Part shown: positions 53,279 to 64,000 of the stretch, piece by piece | Position numbering within the stretch: the stretch's first letter is position 1 | How the letters are laid out: the number at the start of each line of letters is the position of its first letter | Notes under the pieces: generated by a model | What the model was told of the DNA's origin: nothing | The model's database searches: none | The model's input: only the letters and a program-made list of their open reading frames with translations | Made by a program: the position numbers and the translations under genes | From: Mytilinidion resinicola | Lineage: Eukaryota > Ascomycota > Dothideomycetes > Mytilinidiales > Mytilinidiaceae | DNA: 64,000 bases | Assembly (NCBI RefSeq): GCF_010093595.1 | Contig: NW_022985441.1 | Span: 682,132 to 746,131, forward strand | Direction of reading: 5' to 3'

Positions 53279-54689
53279 ACTCGTTCTCTGCAGCGAGTTT
53301 GACGTTTTGATTTGTCGGGAGGAAAAAAAGGCGCATACATGTCGGCGCTTTGAACTCGATGGGAAACGAATAGCTTCAAAAATGTACCTACCATAATTTG
53401 TTTTTACTTCATTAGTAGTATCCCGAACCCAAAATTGAATAAATCAGACGTACCTGGAGAGAAAAAAGGTTGAAGCGGCCGTCCCCACCAGAGTAATCGG
53501 AATCGAATGATGCCTTCCCTCTTTCACTCGCACACCTAGTTGCCCAGATAGTGTCCGCTACTCGAAGTCCAGCACGCCGCGTATTGCACTAAAGTGTCGC
53601 ACGTATGCACACAATCTTCGCACAGGCTCCCATAGGGACACCGCATCCGCAACCACGCAAGCGCAGAGGCAGAGTGGACCCTGGTTTTTCTGATGCCAAA
53701 TGCAAGCGTGAGTGTCACGCCAGGCCCTCACGGGCAGCTGTGCCAGAGCTCCTCGGCAAGCCGGGAAGGTGGCAGTGGGTGGGTGAAGATTACTCCGAAT
53801 TTCTCATTTGCAAAGAGGGACGGACCGAGCTGCCACGAGGGCGCAAGGTGTCTGTGTGTGAGCAAAGAAACGCAGCGTTGGTGAGGTCGACCGCTTGAGA
53901 AAAAGAGGACGTGGCGAGTCGAAGCTGGAGGTTTTTGTAGCTGTGGCTGCCGATGAGTTTTTCCGTTCCGCAAGGAATTGACCAATCACCAAGATTTCCA
54001 CGTTCTCTACGAAGTACCTAGGTACTTTTGCACCACTGCATGAGGTGCCCAGCGGCTTCTGCAAAACTAGGTGAGATGTAAACTTGTAATCGTATAACCC
54101 AGATTTTCTTTCTCGATCTTGCACTCGACAACTCTCTTCTGTATAACTTCACATGATTCCTACAAGATCAACACGATAACGGTCTCCCAAGCCCGCAACT
54201 TACCTATTCTACATGACGAAGTTTCCTCCCCAGTAGTCAGCTTATTCATTGTGGAATAAAGCCTACGTACCTTCTGCCTTAGTGCTGGTGCCCAGCACGA
54301 CCTTTCCGCCGCTGTCGTCGATCGTAGCAGCGCGGAAATCAGGGTCCCAACCTACCCCTCCACCCCCCTCCCCGCAGCTGGGCCCCTGGAAATAGGCGAA
54401 GATGTTCATCAGCAATCCTGGCACCATGACGCCATGACGGAGGCAGCGCCGCCAACTTTTACTGATCGAGATTCGCGGTTCTTGTCGTCTGGGGGTGAGA
54501 GGGTGGGAAACAGGTTTCTTTGGGCGGAGCGAGGGATGTATATATGAGAGCTGTTAGGTGTGCCATCTCTCCCAACTCCACGAACTAGACACCATATCGA
54601 CTTTCCACTTCGCGCCTTCTCAAGCTCCAGACGCTATCTCACATCTACCTCACCTAGTCCGCACGTCCAACCACCCCAACACACTCGCA
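53279..54689. other. Intergenic region
   Basis: 1.4 kb without a supported gene. Overlapping frames near 53605-53985 and 53804-54124 show no family features. Confidence 0.5.
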
Positions 54690-54704
54690 ATGGCAGGTCT
54701 CCTA

Positions 54705-54737
<33 letters not shown>

Positions 54738-55191
54738 AACCAGAACGGCCGTGGCGGAGGACTACTCGGCGGGTGCGTTCCCTACCATTTTTCAACCTCC
54801 CATCCCTCTTCTCGGCCACAGTCGCTAACACGATCCCCGCGGCACGCAGTGTCCTCAACACCGTCGGCGAGACAACAAAAGGCCTGCCCATCGTCGGCGA
54901 AGTGACGGATCCGCTGCTCAAAACCGTGGGTGGAATCACGGATGGACTGCCGATTGTGAGCCCACTGTCCCTCCTCCAATCCTCCCCCCCCGGTACATAC
55001 GCTTCATGAGGTGATGCTAACAGGATTAGGTCGGATCCGGCGGCCAGCAACAGGCACAGCCGCAGGCGAAGCAGAAGGTGGCACGGACTCCAGAGGAGCA
55101 GAAGGCGCTGGAGAAGAAGAAGAGGGCGCTGGCGCTGCGGAAGCGGCAGTTGGCGCTGGAGGCCGAGGAGGCGGCGTTGGAGGATGAGTAG
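54690..55191 (+). CDS. Small Gly-rich protein with charged C-terminal helix
   Basis: Three exons (54690-54772, 54850-54955, 55030-55191) give 116 residues. The first exon is a GGC-repeat glycine run flanked by LLGG on each side. The second encodes VLNTVGETTKGLPIVGEVTD and a near-repeat TVGGITDGLPIVGSGG. The third codes a Gln-rich stretch and a coiled-coil-like tail (ALEKKKRALALRKRQLALEA...). The splice sites are canonical, and the frame is kept only by this splicing. Proteins with this GL.VVG repeat and a helical tail occur widely in ascomycetes without known function. There is no signal peptide. The gene is too small for a catalytic domain. Confidence 0.75.
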
Positions 55192-56512
55192 ATTTGGATA
55201 GTTGGGTTGTAGAAAAAATGCAATTATGAGCTTTAACATTGGTGTGCTGTGAAGAAGGTTTTTCACAGGGTTTGCACGTGTGTAGGGACGGTGGTGAGAC
55301 TAGAGGAATGGGAGTTTGAAGATGAGTTTAGTTCGAACGGTGAGGAATGTTACATATGGTGCATTGTTCTAGATTAGCGTTGATATTGAAGCATCTTAAG
55401 CAGAGCCAGATGTGTGGGCTGAGACGTTTCCTTTAATGAGGGGTGAAAATGGGTGTTGGGAATATTACAGCTGGATCTCAGTTTTCAAGATGGGCTATCT
55501 AAAGATGGTTATGACGAGGCATCGTAGAGTATAAAGTACGAGATCTGGAGAGGTGTGGATTGTACGATGACAAGTTCACATCTCACCTAGATTTCACGAA
55601 AGCCGCTGGAACATCTCAGGCACCCCATCACGCTCATATTTGCACAGAAGCACGACTTTCGGATCCAGTTTCGATTACAATAGGAACAGCAAGCTAGGCG
55701 TAACATACCCAGCTCCTATCCCCCTAGCAACAGCTCCCCGCCCCCGTCTAGCCGCATCCCTCCCCCTCTTCATTCACGGCGCAGGATAAAGGGGCAATTA
55801 AACGCGCCCTTCGAGACAAAGGCTGGAAAAGCTGAAAATTCCAACGTAGAGACTTGCCCCCCCTGATTCGAGGAATGAAAAGGACACCCAAAAAAGGAAG
55901 AAGCTTTAAGATATATCTGGAAAACCCCTCCATTCAAGCTGAAACCCAAACCAACCCCCTCCATCTCAAAACCGCTTTCGCCAGACTTTTCGCTCATTCC
56001 GTCTGGTAGCCACGCTCACGCTCACGCTACAGAAAAAACCACAGGAAAAGAAAAAGAAAAATAGAGAAGATTAATTGATTCCCAGTCCCGCAAAAATCTC
56101 AATATTCGCCTCTCTGCTCCGCGAACACCATGGGGAGAAAAGGGAAAAAAGAGGAGGCTCAAGCCCGTTACGAATTCGAGAGGGAGAGAGAGAGAGCCGA
56201 TGATTACAATTGGCCCGCAGGACCGAGCGGAGGAAAAGTAAGTAAGTGGAGAAAAGCACACAGGCCGAGAAAACAACTCCTTGGCGCCGCCTAATGCATG
56301 CCCAAGCCCACGCCCCACGCCACACTCAATTTCACACACTTTGTCCCACCACCACCGCTGTGTGGAAAGGGCTCGATCGCACGCGTGCTGGAAGTGGCGT
56401 CGTCCCGGCGTGATATGTAAATCGGACTGGTATCGATGCCGCGCTGGAAATACCTCATATGCAAAAGGGGCTTCAACTGCACACCGCTAAGGTCACGTTC
56501 CCATTTATCTCG
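55192..56512. other. Intergenic region
   Basis: 1.3 kb including the 3' flank of the kinase gene. It holds one copy of the dispersed repeat (55385-55420) and a short GA-rich stretch near 56180. No gene supported. Confidence 0.5.
55385..55420 (+). repeat. Dispersed short repeat, copy k
   Basis: Reads attgaagcatcttaagcaga, then gccagatgtgtgg; a weaker match to the family core. Confidence 0.5.
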
Positions 56513-59500
56513 TTATCGGTCTGTCTTGCTACCGCGCTGCTTGCCCGTCCTCCGGAAGAAATCCATGACGCGCTTCGCAGGCGCCGAGCTGCCGGAGTGG
56601 TTGTTGTTTCCTTGCTTGCCCTCGTCGTAGGCCTCGCCGAACTTACGGCTCTTCTGCAGCACGGCTGGGTTCTTATTCCGGCCGTGCTGCTGCTGTGGTG
56701 GGGAGTCGTAGCTGTTGAAACCGGCAGGGTATTGAGGGCGGTAGCTGGACGACTGTGCGGGCGGCTCGGAGGCTTCAGAGTCGTTGGTGTGGCGGTAGGG
56801 TTGGTTGCGGTAGGATTGGGTGGGGTGAGGGACGTTGGGACCTGGGAATTTGTCGTCACCGATAAGTTGGGGATAGCTCTGCTGGTCGTTGTTGAACTGA
56901 GTCTGCTGGGCGGGCGCAGACGTTGGGGCGCCGCCTCTCATTTCCATACGCTGCGAGGGGCTATCGCGAGGACGATCCTGCTGCCCGTCGTACGCATGAG
57001 GGGGTACGGTGCTTCCAGTCGTGCTCTGGCTCGGGGATCGACTTTCGCCTCGTCCAAATGCCATCTGGGGCCGGGTTTGGGGTCTGCTGCGGGATGCGGG
57101 TGCTGCTGCTGATCGTCGAGGATCCACGGTTGAGTACGAGCTTCCAGGTGGGCCTACTTCCTGTGTCTTGTGCCTTGAGAGAGCTGCTGGGATCAGAGAG
57201 AATCTCCTTCCCGACTTGGCTCCGCCAGATTGATCAGAAGCTTTCCTGTTGAAACCAAACGAGGTACGACGGTTGGACTCTGTCGACTGCCGAGGAACGT
57301 CATCATTGGGCATTGGACCTGCCATACTCGTAGGAGGATATGACCTCTGTAGCTTTTCTCGAGCTTGATCATTATTGGCCGGCCGGCTGCTAAAGATGGA
57401 TGCAACCCTTCCAAGCGTCTCACTGACAGTGCTTGACCGTTTGTGTCCCTTTTGATGGGGGTTAGATGTTGGGCCTTGCGGGTAATTCGAAGGCACCCGC
57501 TGCGTGCTCGGTCGACCAATTGATGGATCACCAATCATCGGCTCTTGCTGCGGGATTGGTGCAGAAATAGAATACTGCTTTCCTCGTGGCTGTGAGAAGT
57601 GGCCTTCGGCATGTGTCTGAGCGACCGAAGCGGCGGCAGGCTGTCCGTACGAGTTCCCACGAGACGGTAGTCGCGATCCACCTCCGAGAGTTCCACCGGT
57701 CGATGGTCGTGTCGCAGATGTAGTAGGAACATTTCCAAAAGCCGTCGAATCTGAGACTGAACGTTGGGCCCGTGAAGTAGGCGGTTGCACCGAGGATGTC
57801 GCGGCTGAAGCTTGACCTCGAGTTCGGGGGTTAGTGCTAGATGACTGATATCCATCTGTTGGGGGTACCTCCACGGGGCCTGGCTCCTTGACCCGAGTTC
57901 TCGAGCTACCCGACGCGGTAGCAGTCGAGCTATGGACGGGAGGAGATGCCTCTCCGCGTTGAGTCTGTGACTGAGGAGCCACATATTCGACCTGGACGGT
58001 GCGGCGTTTGTTGTCCCGTTGAGACTTGGAGCTCTCTGGCTGCTCTGTTCGGTTGACGTGGCCGTGTTTCTGCGCAAGGCCTCCGACGGGGGAGACTGTG
58101 GTGTTCGGTTTCCCGGGTTCTCTCACCGATGCACTGCGGGCAAGCATTGGTGTTTCGAATGCATCTTCTTCGAACATATCAGCGACCTGGACAGGAGGGG
58201 ATATTAGAGAGTCAGGCTCACGGGATGGGACAGTTGTGTTTGCAATGTCCTTTGACGTCGTAGTGGTGGAAGTGATCAATGCAACCACATGTGCATAGTC
58301 GCTTAACCAGCTGTGCCGGGCTACTTCAAACAGATCAGCCCGCTTTCGCGGGTCAGGTACTAATATCCGTTTTAACAGGTCCCTAGCGTGGGGTGTGACG
58401 TATTCAGGGAAGGTGAGTGGGGTGGATACGATGTACTTGTATAGGAGGTTGATATTGTCGCCTTCGGGGTTGGCTGGGTCGTCGTCGAAGGGGAGATAAC
58501 CGGCAAGCATTGCATACTACCGAGATCAGCATTAATCAAAAAGCGACTGGGGAATGACAGGGTCCACGACTTACCAAGATTACACCACAACTCCAGACGT
58601 CTACTTTACGACCAGTGTACAACGAGTCGCTGACCACTAGTTCTGGCGCAGCATAGCAAGGGCTGCCACAGCTCGTCTGCATGAGATCTCCTCTTCGGTT
58701 GCCGTCAGTACCCTCCAGTCCCATTTTCTTGACGAAGTCTCGGTTGCCAAGATTGTACTCGATCTCCTCACCCAGTTCGTCGTCTGGCCTGAAAGTGTTG
58801 GCGAACCCAAAATCAGTGATGATGATGTTCCGATTCCGGTCCAATAGAAGATTCTCCAGCTTCAAATCTCGGTGAACAATTCCCTTCTTATGTAGATATC
58901 CCACTCCAGATATCAGCTGGGCGAATAGTCGTCGGGCTGCGTTGTCCTTGAGATATCGGTGGTTCAGGATGTAGTCAAACAGCTCTCCTCCAGAGGCATA
59001 CTCGAGGATGATTCCGATATGTCGTTCTGTTTCCACCATCTCGTGCAATCGCACAATGTTCGGGTGTTCCAGGCCTCGGAGGATGGAGATTTCGCGGTGG
59101 ATCTTCGCTATGCGTCCTGTGTTTGAGCCAAGATTCTCCCGCCTGATTAACTTGATAGCAACCTCGACGCCACCATCCTTCTTCCAGCCCATCTTGACTT
59201 TGCCAAACTCGCCCTCTCCGAGTGTTTGGCCGAGAATGTAATCGCCAAACTTGGTGTGTTTCCTCGAGTTTTCTGACCTGGAGTGGTCCTGCCGGCTTTT
59301 GCCAGCACCCCGACCTCCATCATCTACGCCTTCGCTGCCAACGAGGCCGAGGCCTGTTCTGGGTGTAAGATCGATTCCAGCCGGAGCGGGTCGCGATTCA
59401 GCTATACGAGCTTCCTCCCGTGCGATGTCTTCTTGAGGATCCGTGATGACTAGTCTGCTGATGACATTGCTCGCTTCTCGTGACAGCTCTGTTCCGACAG

Positions 59501-60155
59501 GAGTTTGGCCGACAGCAGTCGCTGACCGACTGTGCACTGGCTGCGCGGGGGAGTGCTTCGACCTGCTAGAAGAGCTCGTCTGCTGTCGAGGGCTGTCTTT
59601 GGGCGAAGGGTGTGCTCTCCGCCGTGATTGGGCGGCGTTTGCAGCAGCCGAGGCGGGATCGTCTCGAAGCTTTTCTCTGTCGCTCCCACTGCTGTATCCG
59701 GCTGCATACTGCTGGGCAGCTCTCGAGGATGACGGGCGATCATCTGCAGGCATCGCGGTTAACTGGGGGTTCGAAGAGCTCGCAGACGATTTGTTGTTGC
59801 GGTGTGAAGACGTACGTGGGGGAACGGACGGGCCGCCAACGGAGTTGTAGGCGGAGGTGACCGGGGGAGTCATTACGGGAGACACGTTGGTGGTGGGCGG
59901 GAGCTGCTGTCGGGGGGTGGTCAGGTTGGACGAGGTCGAGGCAGTGGGCGAGTAGTGGTTCTGCGGCGTCGTAGGAGTGTTGGGAGACGCGCCATTGCCA
60001 CCGGGACGCCTCGAGGACTTCCGCGACGCGGACGGAGAGGAGGCCACGGTTGGGGACTGCTGCGAGTAGTACTGGTCTCGCCCATGCGGCGATGGCTGCT
60101 GATAGGAGCGGTTTGATATTGGGGGTCCAGTGGCCTGCACTGCTGCCGAAGACAT
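56513..60155 (-). CDS. Ser/Thr protein kinase, Kin4/Frk1 type
   Basis: Two exons (60155-58575 and 58516-56513; 58-bp intron inside the kinase domain) give 1194 residues. About 300 low-complexity Ser/Pro-rich residues precede the kinase domain. Key sites are GEGEFGKV (313-320), Lys335 (VAIKLI), HRDLKLEN (428-435), DFG (448-450) and the activation-loop signature MQTSCGSPCYAAPELVV. After the splice come MLAGYLPFDDDPANPEGDN and LVPDPRKRADLFEVARHSWL, which match the Kin4 subfamily better than Snf1 or Kin1. A long, basic, disordered tail follows, with FGFNRKAS and SGRRFSLIP, possible phosphosites. In yeast Kin4 restrains mitotic exit when the spindle is mispositioned. The catalytic set is complete. 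Confidence 0.9.
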
Positions 60156-62166
60156 CCTCCTCTGTCACGGACAGCGGGAGCGAGCGTCTGCCGACACAGG
60201 CTGCGAGTAGCGGCGTGCGAAGGGCGCGCAGGCTCTCAGGGCGTGGAATTGGGTCCGGTGGTGGTGAGGGTGAGAGTTGCGCGGGCCTCGTGGTGCATGA
60301 AGGCGTCAGGCGGTCGCGACAGCGGGCGGCTGGACGGGGGCGGCAGACACGGCGACTGCGGGCGGGAGGATGGGCAGGCTGCTCGATCAGCCGTGGCGAT
60401 TCTCACGATGGGCGAGCTGGCGGAGGAGAGGTGGTTGTCGTCGCCGGGCAGCTTTCACATGCAGCGCGGCTGATAGCGCTGAAGCGAGCGTGTTGTGGTG
60501 GACGGCCTGAGGCGCCGGGTCACGGGCGGGCTCTGTCGTTCGCGCACAGCGTCGCCGTTTGGCTAACGATTGGCCCTGGGCGAGGATGTCTGAGGCTGTG
60601 AGGTCTGCGAGTGTTCCAGCGGGAGGTCGGTCGCGGCTGGCGTCGTCGCTGGTGGGCGGAAAGCGAGATTAAGCCATCCACCGCAGGCAGGGACAGCTCG
60701 ACTCTGCGATATAGGGGCGGTGGCCCTAACCACCACAACACCGCCTCGAAAACGCTCCGTCCCGGCGCCTGTGCCTGGCTGCCGATCCATCTAGCCATCT
60801 GCTGCTGCCCGCCAGACGATGCCAGCGCCATTCACCGACCAGCAGTCCTGCAATCCCGTCCTCGTCGGGGCTCTCCTCGACAGGCGGCCGGAGCTGTTTC
60901 AACCCTCGGCGGGCCTGGACGATGCTGCGACCTGGTACGTGTGCTCCGAGTAGGGATGGCTGAAATGACACTTCAGGCCGAACTGCCTCACGCCGCCGGA
61001 CCTCGTCCGCCTCTGCTGTCGCCAACGCTCGAGCATAACCTGCCTGCGTCCCGCTGGCTGTGGCACCTCGCGCCCCTGATCTCGCAGCAGCATCGACGCC
61101 CCCAGCCATGCCCGCCGAAGGCATTGAGCAGCGTGGGTTGGCTCTGCACGAGGCCCGCTTCCCCAGACGGACCTATCCATTTCTCTGCAGCCCGCGTTTG
61201 TCGCTGCAGGCGTGCGCAGCCGGCCGCGATTCACGATGCACGCTATAACGATGCAGACTGGATGCAGGGCCCGCATGGCATCCGGTCCTGCTCGGTCTGC
61301 TCGTCATGTGTGCACGCGCAGCGCAACACACACCGCGCCTCCTTTCTTCTCTCGAGCACAGCATCAACAACCATAGCAACCGTGCAAATAGTACGCCCGC
61401 CCGGCCGTGGCATGGCAACAAAGTGTGCAGGTACACAGAAAACGGCCAGGTCAAACCGCGGCCAACCCTGCGCGTCGGCCTCCTGCCGGCCATCAGTTGC
61501 TTCTTCCAGGATGACTCGCATGCGTCGCTTGCACCCTGCCACCTGACAGTCCTGGGCCAAGCATCCCTGCATGTCAACATCAACACGTTGCGGCTTATTT
61601 CCGGCCCTTTTGCGCTTGTGCCGATCGGCTGCCACGTTGCTACATAGGGCTTGGCGGAGGTTCTCACGTGCTGCTGAGGTGAGTCAGCAACTTCTGCCTC
61701 TTAACTTAACCACGCATACTATTATTCTAAGTTGCAGCCTAGAATATCTTGTGGTTGTTGAGATTGCTGGGGTGCTAAAACACCAAATTGCACCAACGAT
61801 TGGGGTGGCCACTTGCTTGTAATGGCCACTCGCTTTGTTGACTACGTTAGTTAACTAACTATAGTTATCGTCACGTGGAAGTTAGGATTGGACTATGGGA
61901 GAAGAGAGTGGAGGAGGGGTGCTAGAGTTCAAAAGTCGTCTCCTGTTTATGCTTCCTACAACGTCAAAATCAACCCAACTCTCATTCTCCGGTTTACAGT
62001 GCCCAGCATTGAACTTCTGCAAACGGTCTAGTATCAGGTGCCATGACGCCAGGTAATACAGAGCCAAACCGGGCCATGGATGGACACAAAAGTTGGGATT
62101 CTAGATGCTCACTCTACTCTAACGCCCGCTGCAAAAGACATCATCACAGAACCATCTATGGTGCAC
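60156..62166. other. Long GC-rich region upstream of the kinase gene
   Basis: 2 kb between two minus-strand genes. High GC keeps several long frames open (for example 60611-61546 on the plus strand, starting with GTG), but their translations are compositionally odd and unrecognised. It most likely holds the kinase promoter and a long leader. Confidence 0.5.
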
Positions 62167-63686
62167 CTACAGCGGCACCCCCTCCATCATCTCCACGGCA
62201 CCCTCTCTCCCCACCGTCACGATCACATCCCCCAGCGTCTTACTCCGAAACCCGGCCTCACTATAGCAGAAATAGTATTCCCACTTCCGCCGAAACACCT
62301 CCGCAGCCTCCTCATCCCTCCCCGCCTTGGTATGATCCCGCCACAGCGCCTCCTTGATCTCGCTGTCAAACCTGGCGTCAAACTCCTCCCGCCACAGCCT
62401 CAGCGCTTTCGCGTAGTGCGGGCCGATGTTCTCGACGCTCTCCACGATGAGGGAGTTGTTCGAGCCGGCAGCTATCGAGGAGACGAGCTGGGTGATGCTG
62501 GGTAAGTGCCCGCCGGGGAAGATGTATTTCCGGATGAAGTCGTCGCTGCGCGCGTAGGCTTCATACCGCGCTTCGGGAATCGTGATGCACTGGAAAACCG
62601 CCACACCGCCTTCTTTCTTAAGCAGCTTATCTATGACGTTGAAATAGACGCTCAGGAACTCCCGCCCCACTGCTTCAAGCATCTCGATCGACACGATTTT
62701 GTCGTAGGGTCCTTCAGCGGGGATGGGCAGGTCACGGTAGTCGACTATTAAGACCGTAATCTTGTGGGACAGGTTCAGCGCGGCGATACGTCGCTCTGCG
62801 AGTTCTTTTTGCTCTGCGGAGAGCGTGATGGTCGTTACGGAGCAGCCGGTGCGCTGGACGGCTTGGATGGCGAAGGAGCCCCAACCCGTCCCAATCTCGA
62901 GTACCCGGTCCGTGGACTTGATGTGCGCGTTATTGATGAACCGCTGTAGTTTCCGGTGCTGCGCGTCCTCTAGCGATTCGCTGCCGGAGCGGGAGTCTGT
63001 TTTCGGCAACCAGATTGGGCACGAGTATGTCATGTCTGGGGAAAGAAAAGCGGCGAACATGTCGTTGCTGATGTCGTAGTGGGCGGATATGTTGAGGCGG
63101 GCGTTTTTGAGGCTGTTCGAGCGGCGGGCGAGGGCGGTTAGGGTGGTGCTGAGGGAAGAGGTGAGGGTGGAGCCGTTGGCGAGGGCGGCTTTGTTGGCGA
63201 TGAAGAGGGTGAAGAATGCGGTTAGGGAGGGGCAGTAGACTTCGCCGAGCATGTAGCTTTCTGCGAATCCCTAGGGGTGGTGGTTAGAGCTGTCTCTGGA
63301 GGGAGCCGAAGGGTTTATGGGGAGGCAGTGTTCATTGGGCTTGAACGGTGGGTATCGCGTCTTCTTCTCTCTAGGGCAATAGTATTGCTATTATCATGCT
63401 TTAAGAACTAGAAAGAACTCACCATATCTGCTAGAAGGGCTAACCGCACCCAGAACTTGTCGTCCTTTACGCGCAGTATGACTGTAGGGTATCCATCCTT
63501 CTCATTTCCGCACATCGTACACGACTTGGCGCCGCCTTCGTAAATAGCTAGACGCCCATGCTCAATCTTCTTGAAGACAGACGTGCAGGCTGTTCTGGAT
63601 AGCCCTACTAGTGGGCCCCAGGCTTGTGATTGAGCTGAGGTCCATAGTGATTGCGCGCTCTCGAATGGCGCATATAGAAAGTTCAT
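62167..63686 (-). CDS. Cyclopropane-fatty-acyl-phospholipid synthase family methyltransferase
   Basis: Two exons (63686-63423 and 63270-62167) with a 152-bp intron give 455 residues. The first exon has the family N-terminus (GRLAIYEGG, PTVILRVKDDKFWVRLALLADMGFAESY across the splice). The second has the SAM-dependent core: NISAHYDISNDMFAAFL, MTYSCPIW, the SAM motif VLEIGTGWGSFAIQAV, TTITLSAEQKELAERR, and YDKIVSIEMLEAVGREFL with the catalytic-region IxMxEAVG. It ends FRSKTLGDVIVTVGRE. The enzyme would transfer a methyl(ene) group from SAM to an unsaturated acyl chain of a membrane lipid. In fungi the product is often unproven. The ATG at 63686 is the first that fits; an upstream exon cannot be excluded. 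Confidence 0.9.
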
Positions 63687-64000
63687 CTTGCGGGAAGCAC
63701 GATCGCAAGGTGGGTCGAATGGAGTAGTTCGGGTGCTGTTTAGGGACGTAGCGTCTGGTGATGCGGTTGAGGGACAATGACAATTGACTTTAGAAAAGCA
63801 GGCGAAGGTCTTTCGGACGAGTAGGTGGGTATCAGCGCTTGAATGGGATAATAGAAATTAACGGCAGAAGATACTAGCGGCAGTGACGCACTCGATCCAA
63901 AGGGTCCAAAGCTCTTAGGGTCTAAAGACGACGTGTACGGAAAGAGAAGCGCAAAGCAAAGCACATCTAGCTAAACAATGAGATCCAAGCTGTTCTAGCG
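63687..64000. other. Upstream flank of the CFA-synthase gene
   Basis: Promoter and leader of the methyltransferase gene; no other gene supported before the window edge. Confidence 0.5.

Noticed and set aside
60611..61546. Plus-strand open frame of 311 codons upstream of the kinase gene
   Set aside because: Begins with GTG, is rich in Arg/Pro/Ser/Ala/His as expected from chance frames in GC-rich DNA, and matches no family. The opposite strand is equally open.
1..64000. tRNA genes, rRNA, CRISPR arrays or complete transposons
   Set aside because: Read on both strands for cloverleaf-like boxes, reverse transcriptase/integrase or transposase motifs and regular spacer arrays. None was convincing by eye; a tRNAscan-type search could still find one.

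Overview
This window comes from a filamentous ascomycete (Pezizomycotina). The signs are short 46-92 bp introns with GTAAGT/GTGAGT-type donors and CTAAC-like branch points, a HET/NB-ARC/TPR protein, a UstYa-type protein, a Flo8/SomA LisH regulator, a Kin4-family kinase and several fungal oxidoreductase families. Class-level placement (perhaps Dothideomycetes) is a guess. There is one assembly gap of 414 N inside a repetitive gene. All gene models below were built by eye from splice signals and protein-family motifs; the exon lengths of the models called intact sum to whole codons.

Left part, 1-16 kb: a metabolic block in decay. It holds the 5' part of a Zn2Cys6 regulator, an HSL-type esterase, a broken aldo/keto reductase, a truncated sialidase-like (BNR) gene, an intact ZZ-finger protein, a broken DHDPS-family aldolase, an intact cytochrome b5/FMN 2-hydroxyacid dehydrogenase, an MFS carboxylate-type transporter with a 16-bp tandem duplication across its reading frame, and a D-2-hydroxyacid dehydrogenase with two frameshifts. 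The gene set suggests a former sugar-acid or hydroxy-acid catabolic cluster, but that is inference.

16-23 kb: a repeat-rich stretch with three BTB/POZ paralogues in tandem. All share the same intron position and a common C-terminal HDHSGPGG signature; the third has a premature stop. Minisatellite and diverged direct repeats lie between them.

23-33 kb: housekeeping genes. These are a two-TM fungal protein, the U5 snRNP WD40 protein (Spf38/SNRNP40), divergently transcribed Bet3/TRAPPC3 (with a 9-nt exon), and the Flo8/SomA regulator.

33-42 kb: enzymes. These are a peroxisomal D-amino acid oxidase (SKL end), a second HSL-type hydrolase, a TetX-like FAD monooxygenase, pyridoxamine-phosphate oxidase, and a UstYa/DUF3328 protein.

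43-47 kb: a HET-NB-ARC-TPR NLR-like gene with nearly identical 42-residue repeats, interrupted by the N gap.

47-64 kb: an Rmd1-family DUF155 protein, a Rax1-like RGS membrane protein, a prolyl-4-hydroxylase-like dioxygenase, a small Gly-rich/coiled-coil protein, a Kin4-type kinase, and a cyclopropane-fatty-acid synthase family methyltransferase. A short dispersed repeat (core TTGAAGCACCTCAA) occurs in intergenic DNA in both halves of the window.
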